Part shown: one piece after another, positions 1 through 9,505 of the stretch | Layout: every line of letters starts with the position of its first letter | How positions within the stretch are numbered: position 1 is the stretch's first letter | NCBI GenBank assembly: GCA_030045215.1 | Contig: JASIBJ010000095.1 | Location: 1-33,660, forward strand | Length of the DNA: 33,660 nucleotides | Direction of reading: 5' to 3' | Source: Streptosporangiaceae bacterium | Lineage (GTDB): Bacteria; Actinomycetota; Actinomycetes; Streptosporangiales; Streptosporangiaceae | The notes under the pieces: generated by a model | Seen by the model: only the letters and a program-made list of their open reading frames with translations | Told to the model about the DNA's origin: nothing | Databases searched by the model: none | Program-made: the position numbers and the translations under genes

Positions 1-1
1 G

Positions 2-823
2 GAGCTGGCCGGCAACGTGATCTTCATGTTCCAGCCAGGGGAGGAGGGCTGCGGCGGGGCCCGGCTGATGATCGAGGAGGGCGTTCTCGACGCGACCGGG
101 GAGCGCCCGGCGGCCGCCTTCGCGCTGCACGTCGCATCGGCGGAGTTGCCGGGCGGGGTTTTGTCGAGCCGGGGCGGGCCCGTGCTAGCCGCCTCCGATG
201 CGCTGGAGGTCACCGTGCACGGCCGCGGCGGCCACGGCTCGCAGCCGTTCCGGGCCGCCGACCCCATTCCCGCGGCCTGCGAGATCGTCCTCGCGCTCCA
301 GACGATGGTGACCCGCAGATTTGACGTGTTCGATCCGGTCGTCATCACCGTCGGTAGTCTGCACGCCGGAACGGCCAAGAACGTGATCCCGGACGACGCG
401 AGCTTCCTCGGAACCGTCCGTACACTGTCCGCGGGAAACCGGGCCGTCGTCCGCGAGGCCGCCGTCAACCTGATCCACAAGATCGCCGAAGCGCATGGCC
501 TGTCGGCCGAGGCCGAGTTCGTCCAGGGTTACCCGGTGACCGTCAACAACCCGGCGCAAGTCGCCGTCGCCGAACAGGTCATCGCGGCCACGCTTGGCGC
601 TGACCGGTACGTCGTGCAGCAGAACCCGGACCCGGGCTCGGAGGATTTCTCCTACGTCCTCGAGCAGGTGCCGGGGGCGTTCATCAGCCTCGGCGCGTGC
701 CCGCGAGGGGCAGACCCCGGCCGCGCCCCGGCCAATCACAGCGCGGAAGCGGTATTCGACGACGCGGTGCTGGGCGACGGCGCCGCCGTGTACGCCGCGC
801 TCGCCCTCCGGACACTGGCGTGA
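2..823 (+). CDS. M20 family metallopeptidase/amidohydrolase, C-terminal part
   Basis: The 5' end lies outside the window; the frame is open from base 2. The visible residues begin with the M20 motif NVIFMFQPGEEG, which contains the catalytic Glu-Glu pair of this zinc hydrolase family (hippurate/N-acyl-amino-acid amidohydrolases). A dimerisation-domain motif, GRGGHGSQP, follows at about residues 75-85 of the visible part, and the C-terminal metal-binding region GSEDFSYV is present near residue 215. The length and the C-terminal ...ANHSAEAVFDD region match the family. It is cytoplasmic and would hydrolyse an N-acyl amino acid or related amide; the substrate cannot be read from sequence. The next gene starts 169 bp downstream on the same strand, so they may be co-transcribed. 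Family confidence is high, substrate unknown. Confidence 0.9.
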   Translation, partial: ELAGNVIFMFQPGEEGCGGARLMIEEGVLDATGERPAAAFALHVASAELPGGVLSSRGGPVLAASDALEVTVHGRGGHGSQPFRAADPIPAACEIVLALQTMVTRRFDVFDPVVITVGSLHAGTAKNVIPDDASFLGTVRTLSAGNRAVVREAAVNLIHKIAEAHGLSAEAEFVQGYPVTVNNPAQVAVAEQVIAATLGADRYVVQQNPDPGSEDFSYVLEQVPGAFISLGACPRGADPGRAPANHSAEAVFDDAVLGDGAAVYAALALRTLA

Positions 824-828
824 GGGTG

Positions 829-862
829 TGCTTCTCGCTCAGCCCTCGCGGCGCGCTGACGC
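829..862 (+). repeat. Intergenic repeat, copy A
   Basis: A 34-base segment just after the M20 gene stop matches 2565-2598 (after the ligase gene) at 30 of 34 positions. Both copies lie on the same strand, a few to about 20 bases past a stop codon. It is a short dispersed intergenic element; no clear hairpin with a T-run was found, so calling it a terminator is not justified. Confidence 0.6.
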
Positions 863-992
863 TGCGGCTCGCTCGGACCGATACAGGTTGCCCAGGGCAA
901 GCGTCCTGATAAGAAGAGAGCAAGGTAGCTGACGGCCGGAGGGTCCCGCGGAGCGCGCGGGCGGTGAGCTCCCGGCCAGGAAGGAGCCGGCC

Positions 993-2543
<1,551 letters not shown>

Positions 2544-2564
2544 GGGAACGAGGCGGGCCCGGCC

Positions 2565-2598
2565 TGCTTCTCGCCCAGCCCTCGAGGCGTGCTGATGC
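2565..2598 (+). repeat. Intergenic repeat, copy B
   Basis: Second copy of the element at 829-862 (30/34 identical), 21 bases after the ligase stop codon. The rest of the 270-base gap to the permease (2544-2813) shows no recognisable gene or riboswitch. Confidence 0.6.
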
Positions 2599-2813
2599 GC
2601 CGCCTTCTCGCGCCCCTACGTGCCGAAAAGCGGTCAGACGAGATCTTTTCCAGCCGCCGGCCTTCGTAGTAGTCTCCGTTCGCGCCCGTTTGCGGGGCGT
2701 ATGCCCGGACTGCTGCCTGCCACTTCCGCGGGCCCGCGGCCAGCGTTATGCCGGCGCGGGCCCGTCGTGGCTGCGCACAGGAAGCTTTGACCGCACGGCA
2801 GAGAGGCCTGCAA

Positions 2814-4271
2814 GTGGCGACTAGCGATGCATCGGATGTCCTGAGCGGCAGCGACCCTTCGGTGACGGCCGTCGAGCGACGCGGCATCGAGCACATCCCG
2901 CAAGCCGACAGATGGGGCAAGCCGAGCAACCTGTTCTGGATGTGGGCAGGCGGGGTGTGGAACGTCGAGTTCGTGGTCTACGGCGCGATCGGTGTCCTGA
3001 TCTTCGATCTCGATTTCGCCCAGGCGGTCGGCGTCATCGTGATCGGCAACCTGTTCTACGTCCTCACCGGCCTGGCCAGCCTGCAGGGACCCGAGGCGGG
3101 CACGACGGTCTTCGCGATCAGCCGGGCCCCATTCGGGCCGCGCGGCAACAAGCTGCCATCGTTCTTCAATTGGGTGACCCAGGTCGGCTTCGAGATCGAG
3201 GGCATAGCCCTGGTCGTCTTTGCTGCCATCGTGCTGGCCACCAAGGCAGGATTCACCGCCGGCACGCCTGCGAAGATTATCTTCATCATCATCGCGGTCG
3301 CCATCCAGGCGGTGCTGCCCTGGCTGGGTCATGCGGCCGTCCTGAAGGTGCTGCGCTGGCTCGCCCTGCCGTTCGTGGTCCTGTTCGCGGTCATGGCCGG
3401 CCTCACAGTCTCCAAGGTGAACCTGCACGTGCCCGCGCACGGGGCAAGCTGGGGAGCGCTCACCATCTTCCTCGCCCTGGTGATCTCGGCCGGCGGGCTC
3501 GGGTGGACGGAGAACGGCAACGACTACTCGCGGTACCTGCCGCGTACTGCCGACAAAAAGAGCATCGTGCTGGCGGTCGCGCTGGGAGGCGCGATCCCGT
3601 CGGCGCTGCTCGAGATCCTCGGCGCGGCCGTGGCTACCGGAGTGCCGAGCGCGACGACGGTGCCCGGACTGCTCACCGGATACGCCGGCTGGTTCATCTG
3701 GCCCTTCGCGATCTTCGCGATCTTCCAGCTGTTCGCGATCAACACGCTCGACCTTTACTCCTCCGGGGTCACCCTGCAGAGCCTGATTCCGAGGCTGAAG
3801 CGGCTGCACTGCGTGGCCATCGACACGGTCGTCGCCGGGGCGATTGCGGCCTACGCCGTGTTCTCGTCGCACTTCTACACGCTGCTGTCCGACTTCCTCC
3901 TGTTCATCATCTTGTGGCTGGGTCCGTGGTGCGCGATCTTCCTTGTCGATAGCTTCCTGCGCCGTAACCGTTACGACCACGACGCGTTGCTGGACGAGAG
4001 CAGCCGCAGCAGGTACTTCCGCCGTCGTGGCGTGTACTGGCCGGCGATCATCGCGCAGATCGTCGGCATGGTCTGCGCCGCGCTGTGGCTCAACGCCTAC
4101 TCGCCCTACGTCGGGTACTTCGCGGCCCGCCACGGTGGCCCGATCGGCTCGGACTTCAGCGTCTTCATCGGGCTGATCGTCGGCGGCGTCATCTACTACG
4201 TGCTGGCCAGCCGCACCGTGCGAGCCGAGGCCGAGGCAACACCGGTCGCCGAAGCGGTGCTTGGCGCCTGA
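2814..4271 (+). CDS. NCS1-family purine/cytosine permease
   Basis: About 485 residues with some twelve hydrophobic membrane segments. The N-terminal region has the NCS1 pattern: ERRGIEHIPQADRWGKPSNLFWMW (residues about 22-45) precedes the first membrane segment, followed by GTTVFAISRAPFGPRGN in TM3. It would import a nucleobase or allantoin-type substrate across the cytoplasmic membrane, probably with H+ or Na+. I chose GTG 2814 because GAGAGG at 2801-2806 sits seven bases upstream and the protein then begins near the family start; an ATG at 2748 is in frame but lacks a ribosome site. It lies convergent to adenine deaminase with only 32 bases between stops, fitting purine uptake. Substrate specificity is inferred from context. 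Confidence 0.9.
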   Translation: MATSDASDVLSGSDPSVTAVERRGIEHIPQADRWGKPSNLFWMWAGGVWNVEFVVYGAIGVLIFDLDFAQAVGVIVIGNLFYVLTGLASLQGPEAGTTVFAISRAPFGPRGNKLPSFFNWVTQVGFEIEGIALVVFAAIVLATKAGFTAGTPAKIIFIIIAVAIQAVLPWLGHAAVLKVLRWLALPFVVLFAVMAGLTVSKVNLHVPAHGASWGALTIFLALVISAGGLGWTENGNDYSRYLPRTADKKSIVLAVALGGAIPSALLEILGAAVATGVPSATTVPGLLTGYAGWFIWPFAIFAIFQLFAINTLDLYSSGVTLQSLIPRLKRLHCVAIDTVVAGAIAAYAVFSSHFYTLLSDFLLFIILWLGPWCAIFLVDSFLRRNRYDHDALLDESSRSRYFRRRGVYWPAIIAQIVGMVCAALWLNAYSPYVGYFAARHGGPIGSDFSVFIGLIVGGVIYYVLASRTVRAEAEATPVAEAVLGA

Positions 4272-4274
4272 GGT

Positions 4275-4304
4275 AGCCGAGCTGGTTAGGCGGGCCGGTC
4301 GGCT
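4275..4304. terminator. Possible bidirectional hairpin between convergent genes
   Basis: AGCCGA (4275-4280) and TCGGCT (4299-4304) are inverted repeats separated by an 18-base loop, spanning the gap between the converging permease and adenine deaminase stop codons. The stem is short and there is no T-run, so this is a weak call based mainly on position. Confidence 0.25.
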
Positions 4305-6028
4305 CAGCCGGGCGCGACGGTGGTCAGCTCGAACCGGTCGACGTCGACGAGGCCTCGATCGGTGATCCGCAATTCAGGTATCACGGACAGGCCGAGGAAG
4401 CTCAGTTGCATGAACGGCGCGCCGATGGTCACGCCGAGTTGGGCCGCTGCGACGTGCTCCAGGTGCTCGACGGCGGCCGCGACGGCCGCAGCAGGCCGGT
4501 CGCTCATGAGTCCGCCGATCGGCAGCGGCACTTCGCCGATGACCTGGCCGTTCAGCACGGCCACCTGGCCGCCGCCGAGTTCGGCCAGGCGGGCGACCGC
4601 CACCGCCATTTCCGCCGGCCCAGCCGGTCCGGACTCGCCCACGACCATGCAGTTGTGCGCGTCGTGGGCAACGGTGGAGGCGATGGCCCCGCGGGTCAGG
4701 CCAAAGCCGCGCACGTAGCCGAGGCCGATCCGGCCGGTGCGCAGGTGCCGTTCGGCGACGGCGATCCTGGCGACCGCCGCCGCCGGATCGGTCACATCGA
4801 GCACCAGATGCCTGGTCGTCAGCGTGTCATCGGCGATGCCGATGACCCTGGCCCGGCCGCCCGCCGGCGGCTCAAGGGTGAACGCGTCAGGGCCAGGCAG
4901 CTCCGCCAGGTGCACCGAGCCGCGCATCCAGTCCGGGGCCGCGGCGTCGGGTACCGCGCCCGGCACGATCTGGCCATCGGCCGCGACCAGGCGGCCTGCT
5001 TGGTAGACCCTAGCTGGCTCCACCCAGTCGAGCGAGTCGAAGCAGAGCACGTCTGCCTGGTAGCCGGGCGCGAGCCAGCCCAGGTGGTCGAAGTTGTGGT
5101 ACTGCGCCGGGTTCGACGTGGCCAGCACCAGCGCATCCTCGACCGGCACGCCGCAGGCGATGGCCAGCCGGACGCAGTCGTTGACGTGGCCGTCGGTCAG
5201 GATCGTGTCCGGCTCGCGATCGTCGCTGCACAGCGCCACGCGCTCGGTTCCGTGCCGGAGGACCGTCGGGATCAGGTCGGCCAGGTTCTTGCTGGCCGAG
5301 CCCTCCCGCACGAAGATCCACATGCCCTTTCGCCGCTTCTCCTCCGCTTCCTCGAGCATGGTGCACTCATGGTCGGACTCAACTCCCGCGGCCAGGTAGG
5401 CGTCCAGGGCCGGACCGGTCAGGCCTGGCGCGTGACCGTCGACCCGCAGGTCGCCCGCGGCGGCGATCTTGGCCAGGAGTTCCGCCTCGCCGGCCACGAC
5501 GCCGGGGAAGTTCATCACCTCGGCCACGCCGATCGCGCCGTGCTGGGTCAGCAGCTCGCGGACCTCGGCCGCGTGCAGCTCAGCCCCAGGGCTCTCAAAC
5601 GGCGAGGCCGGAACGCAGCTTGACGCGCACACGCCGAAGGTGAACGGCAGCCCGGCCGCCGCCCGCGCCAGCGCGCTGACCCCGCGGACGCCGAAGACGT
5701 TAGCCAGCTCGTGCGGGTCTGCCGCCACCGCGGTCGTGCCGCGCGGCAGGACCGCCCGGACAAACTCATCCACCCAGAGCTTGGTCGACTCCAGGTGCAT
5801 GTGGGCGTCGATGAACCCAGGTGTCAGGGCCGCGCCGGACACGTCGACGATCTCGCGGGCCTCGCGGGGGCCCCAGCCCGCTATGACGCCGTCGGCGATG
5901 GCAAGATCCTCGCGCAGCCACTCGCGAGTGCCAGGCGAGAAGACCCGGCCGCCGGTGAGCAGCAAGTCGGCCGGCTCGTCGCCGCGGGCTACGGCGAGAA
6001 TGTGGGGCGTTCCCCGGCGTGGCGGCAT
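4304..6028 (-). CDS. ade: Adenine deaminase
   Basis: A 574-residue amidohydrolase-superfamily enzyme that would deaminate adenine to hypoxanthine, feeding xanthine dehydrogenase. The metal-binding motif GFIDAHMHLES lies at residues 71-81, DPHE near 104, VDGHAPGL near 195 and the catalytic CSDDREPDTILTDGHVND region near 267. The C-terminal adenine deaminase domain follows (for example HDAHNCMVVG and FMQLSFLGLSVIPELRITDRGLVD), and total length fits bacterial Ade. The start ATG at 6028 has GGAGGT five bases upstream. It is divergent from the uraD-hiuH-uricase operon, with about 140 bp of shared promoter space, and convergent with the permease. No frameshift or missing motif is seen. Confidence 0.95.
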   Translation of the reverse strand: MPPRRGTPHILAVARGDEPADLLLTGGRVFSPGTREWLREDLAIADGVIAGWGPREAREIVDVSGAALTPGFIDAHMHLESTKLWVDEFVRAVLPRGTTAVAADPHELANVFGVRGVSALARAAAGLPFTFGVCASSCVPASPFESPGAELHAAEVRELLTQHGAIGVAEVMNFPGVVAGEAELLAKIAAAGDLRVDGHAPGLTGPALDAYLAAGVESDHECTMLEEAEEKRRKGMWIFVREGSASKNLADLIPTVLRHGTERVALCSDDREPDTILTDGHVNDCVRLAIACGVPVEDALVLATSNPAQYHNFDHLGWLAPGYQADVLCFDSLDWVEPARVYQAGRLVAADGQIVPGAVPDAAAPDWMRGSVHLAELPGPDAFTLEPPAGGRARVIGIADDTLTTRHLVLDVTDPAAAVARIAVAERHLRTGRIGLGYVRGFGLTRGAIASTVAHDAHNCMVVGESGPAGPAEMAVAVARLAELGGGQVAVLNGQVIGEVPLPIGGLMSDRPAAAVAAAVEHLEHVAAAQLGVTIGAPFMQLSFLGLSVIPELRITDRGLVDVDRFELTTVAPG

Positions 6029-6171
6029 TCGGCACCTCCGGAGGCGTTTGCCGGAATTCGGGTAGGGGGTAGCGGGGGTGATGGACAGTTTTCCAGAGTT
6101 TACGGCGGCTGTGCCTAGCCGTCATGGGCGCGTTGCTTGCCGCTCGGCTGCCGGCACGAAAGTCTGACGCC

Positions 6172-6696
6172 ATGAGTGCCGACGAGCTGGCCCGGTTCAA
6201 CAACTTGCCGGCCGCCGCCGCAAGGGAGGCGCTGCTTGACTGCTGCAGCTCGCCCGTCTGGGCCGAGCGGATGCTGTCCGGTCGGCCTTACTCCTCGGCC
6301 AAGGACGCGGTCCGCCAGTCGAGTGCGATCGTGGCCCGGCTGACGGAGCCCGATCTCGAGGCCGCGCTGGCCGGTCACCCGCGGATCGGCGAGCGGCCCG
6401 GCGGCGCAGGATCTGGTTCGGCCAGGTCCGCGGGCTGGTCGCGGGAGGAGCAGGCAGGCGTGTCCAACTCCGACGAGCAGACCGCCCGCGAGCTCGCCGA
6501 ATCCAACCTGGAGTACGAGCGGCGGTTCGGCCACATTTACCTGGTCAGCGCGGCCGGCCGCACGGGCCAGGAGCTTTTGACCCTGCTGCGGAGCAGGCTG
6601 CGCAACTCGCCGGCGACAGAATGGCAGGTCGTGCGCACCGAGCTGCAGAAGATCATCGAGATCAGGCTGCGCGCCCTCCTAGCCGGGACGTCATGA
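6172..6696 (+). CDS. uraD: OHCU decarboxylase
   Basis: About 174 residues. It decarboxylates 2-oxo-4-hydroxy-4-carboxy-5-ureidoimidazoline stereospecifically to S-allantoin, the last step of urate breakdown. Seen in the sequence: the N-terminal FNNLPAAAAREALLDCCSSP pattern, the catalytic-histidine motif HPRIGE (about residue 65), WSREEQAG (about 85), and NLEYERRFGHIYLVSAAGR (about 105-125), all typical of the family. I prefer ATG 6172 because the protein then starts like other family members; ATG 6124 is in frame but adds a 16-residue basic leader, and neither has a strong ribosome site. It overlaps hiuH by four bases (ATGA), indicating translational coupling. Confidence 0.92.
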   Translation: MSADELARFNNLPAAAAREALLDCCSSPVWAERMLSGRPYSSAKDAVRQSSAIVARLTEPDLEAALAGHPRIGERPGGAGSGSARSAGWSREEQAGVSNSDEQTARELAESNLEYERRFGHIYLVSAAGRTGQELLTLLRSRLRNSPATEWQVVRTELQKIIEIRLRALLAGTS

Positions 6697-7034
6697 GCGT
6701 CATCACGACGCATGTGCTGGACGTCGCGTTCGGCCGGCCAGCCGCCGGGATGCCGGTCGCGCTACTGCGCGTGGACGAGGCCGCCGCCACCGAGATCGGC
6801 CGGGCCAGCACCGACGACGACGGCCGGGTCCGCCGCCTCGGCCCCGCCGACATCCAGCCGGGCACCTACCGGCTCGTTTTCGACACCGCGGCCTATCTCC
6901 TCGCGCAGCATCCGGGCGACTGGCCGTTCTTTCCCGAGGTAGCGGTTACCTTTACGGTGCACGACCAGGCACGGGACTACCACGTTCCCTTGCTTCTAAG
7001 TCCTTATGGATACAGCACGTACCGCGGGAGCTGA
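6693..7034 (+). CDS. hiuH: 5-hydroxyisourate hydrolase (transthyretin-like)
   Basis: 113 residues, the usual size. It hydrolyses 5-hydroxyisourate, the uricase product, to OHCU. The N-terminal THVLDVAFGRPA motif (residues 5-16), a central RxxTDDDGRVR region and the diagnostic C-terminal tetrapeptide YRGS, preceded by YHVPLLLSPYGYST, are all present. The ATG at 6693 overlaps the uraD stop codon (ATGA), and the uricase ATG lies two bases beyond its stop. The order uraD-hiuH-uricase makes one operon for converting urate to allantoin. No anomaly is seen. Confidence 0.95.
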   Translation: MSVITTHVLDVAFGRPAAGMPVALLRVDEAAATEIGRASTDDDGRVRRLGPADIQPGTYRLVFDTAAYLLAQHPGDWPFFPEVAVTFTVHDQARDYHVPLLLSPYGYSTYRGS

Positions 7035-7036
7035 CG

Positions 7037-7942
7037 ATGGGGATCGTGCTCGGCCCGACCCAATACGGCAAGGCGGAAACGCGGATCGTCCGGATCTACC
7101 GTGACGGTCCCGAGCACCAGATCCGCGACCTGAACGTGTCGACGGCACTGCGCGGCGAGTTCGCCGACGCGCACCTGCGCGGGGACCAGGCGCACGTGCT
7201 GCCGACGGACACGCAGAAGAACACGGTCTACGCATACGCGAAAGAGAAGGGCGTCGGCGCAATCGAGGAGTTCGCGCTCGCACTCGCCCGGCACTTCGTC
7301 GACGAGGTCGAGCCAGTGCGGATGGCGCGGGTTGACGTCGATGAATATGGATGGGAACGGGTCGTCGCCGACGGCCGGCCCCACCCGCATGCGTTCGTGC
7401 GGTCTGGCCAGGTAACCCGCACGGCGACCGCGATCGTCGTGGCAGCGGGCAGCACCCGGCTTACCTGGGTGCTGGCCGGCCTGCGCGACCTGATCCTGCT
7501 GAAGTCGACCGGGTCGGAGTTCGTCGGCTTCCTGAAGGACCGCTATACGACGCTCGCGGAGACTCATGACCGGATACTCGCCACCTCGCTCACCGCGCGC
7601 TGGCGGTACATCCGGCCAGAGGCCGATTGGGATGCGGTCTATGCGGACGTCCGCGAACTTCTGGTGGAGCGATTCGCCGCCGTGCACAGCCTGGCGCTGC
7701 AGCAGACCCTCTGGGAGATGGGCCGGGCCGTACTCGATGCGGACAAGGACATCGCCGAGATCCGGCTTTCGGCGCCGAACAAGCATCACTTCCTCGTCGA
7801 CCTGGCGCCGTTCGGGCTGGATAACCCGGGCGAGGTGTTCCATGCTGACGACCGCCCTTATGGACTGATTCAGTGCGCGGTGCAACGCGACGAGGCCCCG
7901 CCACCGGGCCCGTCCTGGGAACCGCCCGCGTCCTTCGCCTGA
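7037..7942 (+). CDS. Urate oxidase (factor-independent urate hydroxylase)
   Basis: 301 residues, the family's normal length. It oxidises urate with O2 to 5-hydroxyisourate without a cofactor. Seen motifs: GPTQYGKAETRIVRIYRDG at the N-terminus with the conserved catalytic Lys; VLPTDTQKNTVYAYAKEKG (about 54-72) with the catalytic Thr; STGSEFVGFLKDRYTTL (about 156-172); and the C-terminal SAPNKHHFLVDLAPFGLDNPGEVF (about 245-268) with the Asn and His of the O2/urate site. It is two bases downstream of hiuH. Immediately after its stop the operon appears broken: the next reading frame is only an SDR stub. Gene names vary (uox, uaZ, pucL), so none is assigned. Confidence 0.96.
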   Translation: MGIVLGPTQYGKAETRIVRIYRDGPEHQIRDLNVSTALRGEFADAHLRGDQAHVLPTDTQKNTVYAYAKEKGVGAIEEFALALARHFVDEVEPVRMARVDVDEYGWERVVADGRPHPHAFVRSGQVTRTATAIVVAAGSTRLTWVLAGLRDLILLKSTGSEFVGFLKDRYTTLAETHDRILATSLTARWRYIRPEADWDAVYADVRELLVERFAAVHSLALQQTLWEMGRAVLDADKDIAEIRLSAPNKHHFLVDLAPFGLDNPGEVFHADDRPYGLIQCAVQRDEAPPPGPSWEPPASFA

Positions 7943-7999
7943 GCCGTGCTAGCCTGCCGCGTTCCCCCGACCTCATGAAGCAGCGAAGAAGTGACGCGC

Positions 8000-8062
8000 A
8001 TGCCAAGCGGCCGAACCGCGATCGTCACCGGCGCGAATCACGGGCGCGCGGTTGCGCGGGCC
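8000..8062 (+). pseudogene. N-terminal stub of a short-chain dehydrogenase (SDR)
   Basis: From ATG 8000 the frame reads MPSGRTAIVTGANHGRAVARAV, matching an SDR N-terminus: the TAIVTGANHG stretch is the first strand plus the start of the glycine-rich NAD(P) motif. The motif appears to have lost its second half (a Gly-Ile-Gly would be expected after GANHG), and similarity stops after about 22 residues; the frame ends soon at about 8105. It starts 57 bases after uricase, where the next operon gene would be expected. A C-terminal SDR remnant at 17881-18139 is plausibly the other end of the same gene. The assignment rests on one short but characteristic motif. Confidence 0.6.
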
Positions 8063-8156
8063 GTGGTACCTGATCCAGGCCGGACACGAAACCTGGCGGC
8101 GGGCCCATGACCCACTCCACGAACGCGGCCCGCAGCCGCAGGCCGCCGCGGGCGCC

Positions 8157-8567
8157 GGGCTCGTTCTGGGGCTGTACGTGCTGTTGCTGCACATGTCCCG
8201 AACGGTCCCGGTGAACTCGGACGGGGCGGCCAACGCCCTGCAGGCCTGCCTGGTCTTTGCCTTTGCGGCAACCTTCACGCCGAGCCCGGACCCGCTGAGC
8301 ATGCTGCTGCTCGCAGTGCCGTGTCTCGTGCTGGTCGAGGCATCGGAGGTTTTTGCCTGGGGGCACGACAAGCGCAAGGCGCGCCTTGGCAGCCTGGCCT
8401 ATCCGGGGCTGAGCGAGGACAAATCCCGACGGTACCGCCTGGACCAGCCGGTCAGCGAGCACACGCCCTTATCGCCGCTCGCCATACCCGGCGGCGCAGA
8501 CCGCATCCGCATCGGCACTCATCCCGTTACTCCTAACTCGTCGAGATCTTTGGCCGGAACTCAATGA
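8157..8567 (+). pseudogene. tatC-like 3' remnant
   Basis: The frame open from 8052 to 8567 encodes, from about 8157, two hydrophobic segments. The second contains FAATFTPSPDPLSMLLLAVP followed by a charged HDKRKAR tail, which resembles the last two membrane segments and C-terminus of actinobacterial TatC, the twin-arginine translocase core subunit. Only about 75 of some 250-300 TatC residues are represented; the region upstream (8063-8156) is not recognisable. No ribosome site precedes it, so it is most likely a fragment left by recombination, not a working gene. It directly abuts the SDR stub. The alternative is a chance small membrane ORF; the TPSPDPLSM motif argues against that. Confidence 0.5.
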
Positions 8568-8726
8568 GGATCACCCGGTGGCTGCCTTCACGTCACTACG
8601 CCACGCTCACGGACCCGACGCCTCGTACCTCCCTGCATAAGGTGAATAAGTGGATATCTGTCTAACATTACTATCTAGCTATATTTGCAATGAATGTACA
8701 TCCTTGAGCTATTGAGGGTCCATCTA

Positions 8727-8756
8727 TTGACTTAGAGCCCGCTGTACTGCTATTTT
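8727..8756 (+). promoter_or_regulatory. Candidate sigma-70-type promoter
   Basis: TTGACT (8727-8732) and TATTTT (8751-8756) are separated by 18 bases within an unusually AT-rich stretch (about 8630-8760). Transcription would start near 8763, about 27 bases before the GTG start of the secreted-protein gene at 8791. Matches are 5/6 and 4/6 to consensus; no experimental support. Confidence 0.4.
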
Positions 8757-8790
8757 GAGGCACAAAGGTTGTAATGGTGGTAGAAGGGAT

Positions 8791-9312
8791 GTGATTCACA
8801 TTAAGAAAGCTCGCATTATCGGCGCGGTAGGCTTAGCCCCGGCTCTCGGTCTGGCATTACCTGTCGCCGCCGCGAACGCAGCCACAGCACATCACCCCAC
8901 GGCGGCGGAACGTGCAAAAGCCGTGTTCAACAAGAGAGTCAGACTCCCTACGCTGCACGGAGACCGCATTGACGCGGCCGATGCCGCTTGTGACTCCTAC
9001 TACGTAGCCTCTGGCCATAAGGGACCATTCTACGCATTCGCTGCATACAGCACTAATTGCCTGCATTTCGCAGAAGGCGTGCTGACCAAGGAGCAGACGA
9101 AGCTGGAAATGAGAATCTCGGTCTACAAGGATTTCGGCAAGGTAGACCGGCAGAAGCTGCAATACGTCCATGGCACCATCAGCGATGGCACCACCGCGTT
9201 CTGGGCCTACGTCAACGTAGCCGGCGCCCACGAGCTTTGTGAAGCCCTGGTCGCGTCAAGCAACGTCACGGACGTCAAGTATGGACCCGTGTGCATATCC
9301 TTCTCGGCCTAG
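8791..9312 (+). CDS. Small secreted protein of unknown function
   Basis: About 173 residues. A Sec signal peptide is clear: basic VIHIKKAR, a hydrophobic stretch to about residue 25, then an AANA-ATA type cleavage region near 30. The mature part has four cysteines (in AACDSYY, TNCLHF, HELCEA and PVCISF), which could form two disulfides outside the cell. I chose GTG 8791 because an upstream in-frame TTG at 8755 would fall inside the putative -10 box and would bury the signal peptide; AGAAGGG precedes the GTG but very closely. A terminator-like hairpin follows at 9330. I do not recognise the family. It is the first gene of the probable inserted island and may be cargo related to the exporter or sulfotransferases. 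Confidence 0.7.
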   Translation: MIHIKKARIIGAVGLAPALGLALPVAAANAATAHHPTAAERAKAVFNKRVRLPTLHGDRIDAADAACDSYYVASGHKGPFYAFAAYSTNCLHFAEGVLTKEQTKLEMRISVYKDFGKVDRQKLQYVHGTISDGTTAFWAYVNVAGAHELCEALVASSNVTDVKYGPVCISFSA

Positions 9313-9329
9313 CTTGATCGATTGCGGTC

Positions 9330-9373
9330 GCCGCCCTGCCGGCAGGTTGCAAATGCCGGCTGGGCGGGGCGGC
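9330..9373 (+). terminator. Terminator-like hairpin
   Basis: GCCGCCCTGCCGGCA (9330-9344) can pair with TGCCGGC...GGGC...GGC (9354-9373) around a nine-base loop, giving a GC-rich imperfect stem 17 bases after the secreted-protein stop codon, followed by TGTCATTT. Position and structure suggest transcription termination. Confidence 0.5.
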
Positions 9374-9505
9374 TGTCATTTGGCGAGTGCGTGTGATTTG
9401 CATCGATGGTTCCGGCGGGAAAGGCAATTGGGACCTATCCATCGCTGGCCCACCTGAGTAGTGATCTGATACGCAGATCCGATCGCTAGACATGTGACGT
9501 GAGGG

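Noticed and set aside
2748..2813. Upstream ATG extension of the permease
   Set aside because: In frame, but without a ribosome site; GTG 2814 has one and fits the family start.
2544..2813. Riboswitch upstream of the purine permease
   Set aside because: No purine or guanine riboswitch core could be recognised; only the 34-base repeat is evident.
2634..4133. Long minus-strand frame opposite the permease
   Set aside because: It has no recognisable motifs and has the Arg/Asp-rich composition of a high-GC antisense shadow.
4406..5623. Long plus-strand frame opposite adenine deaminase
   Set aside because: Antisense shadow of a well-supported gene; low-complexity Arg/His-rich translation.
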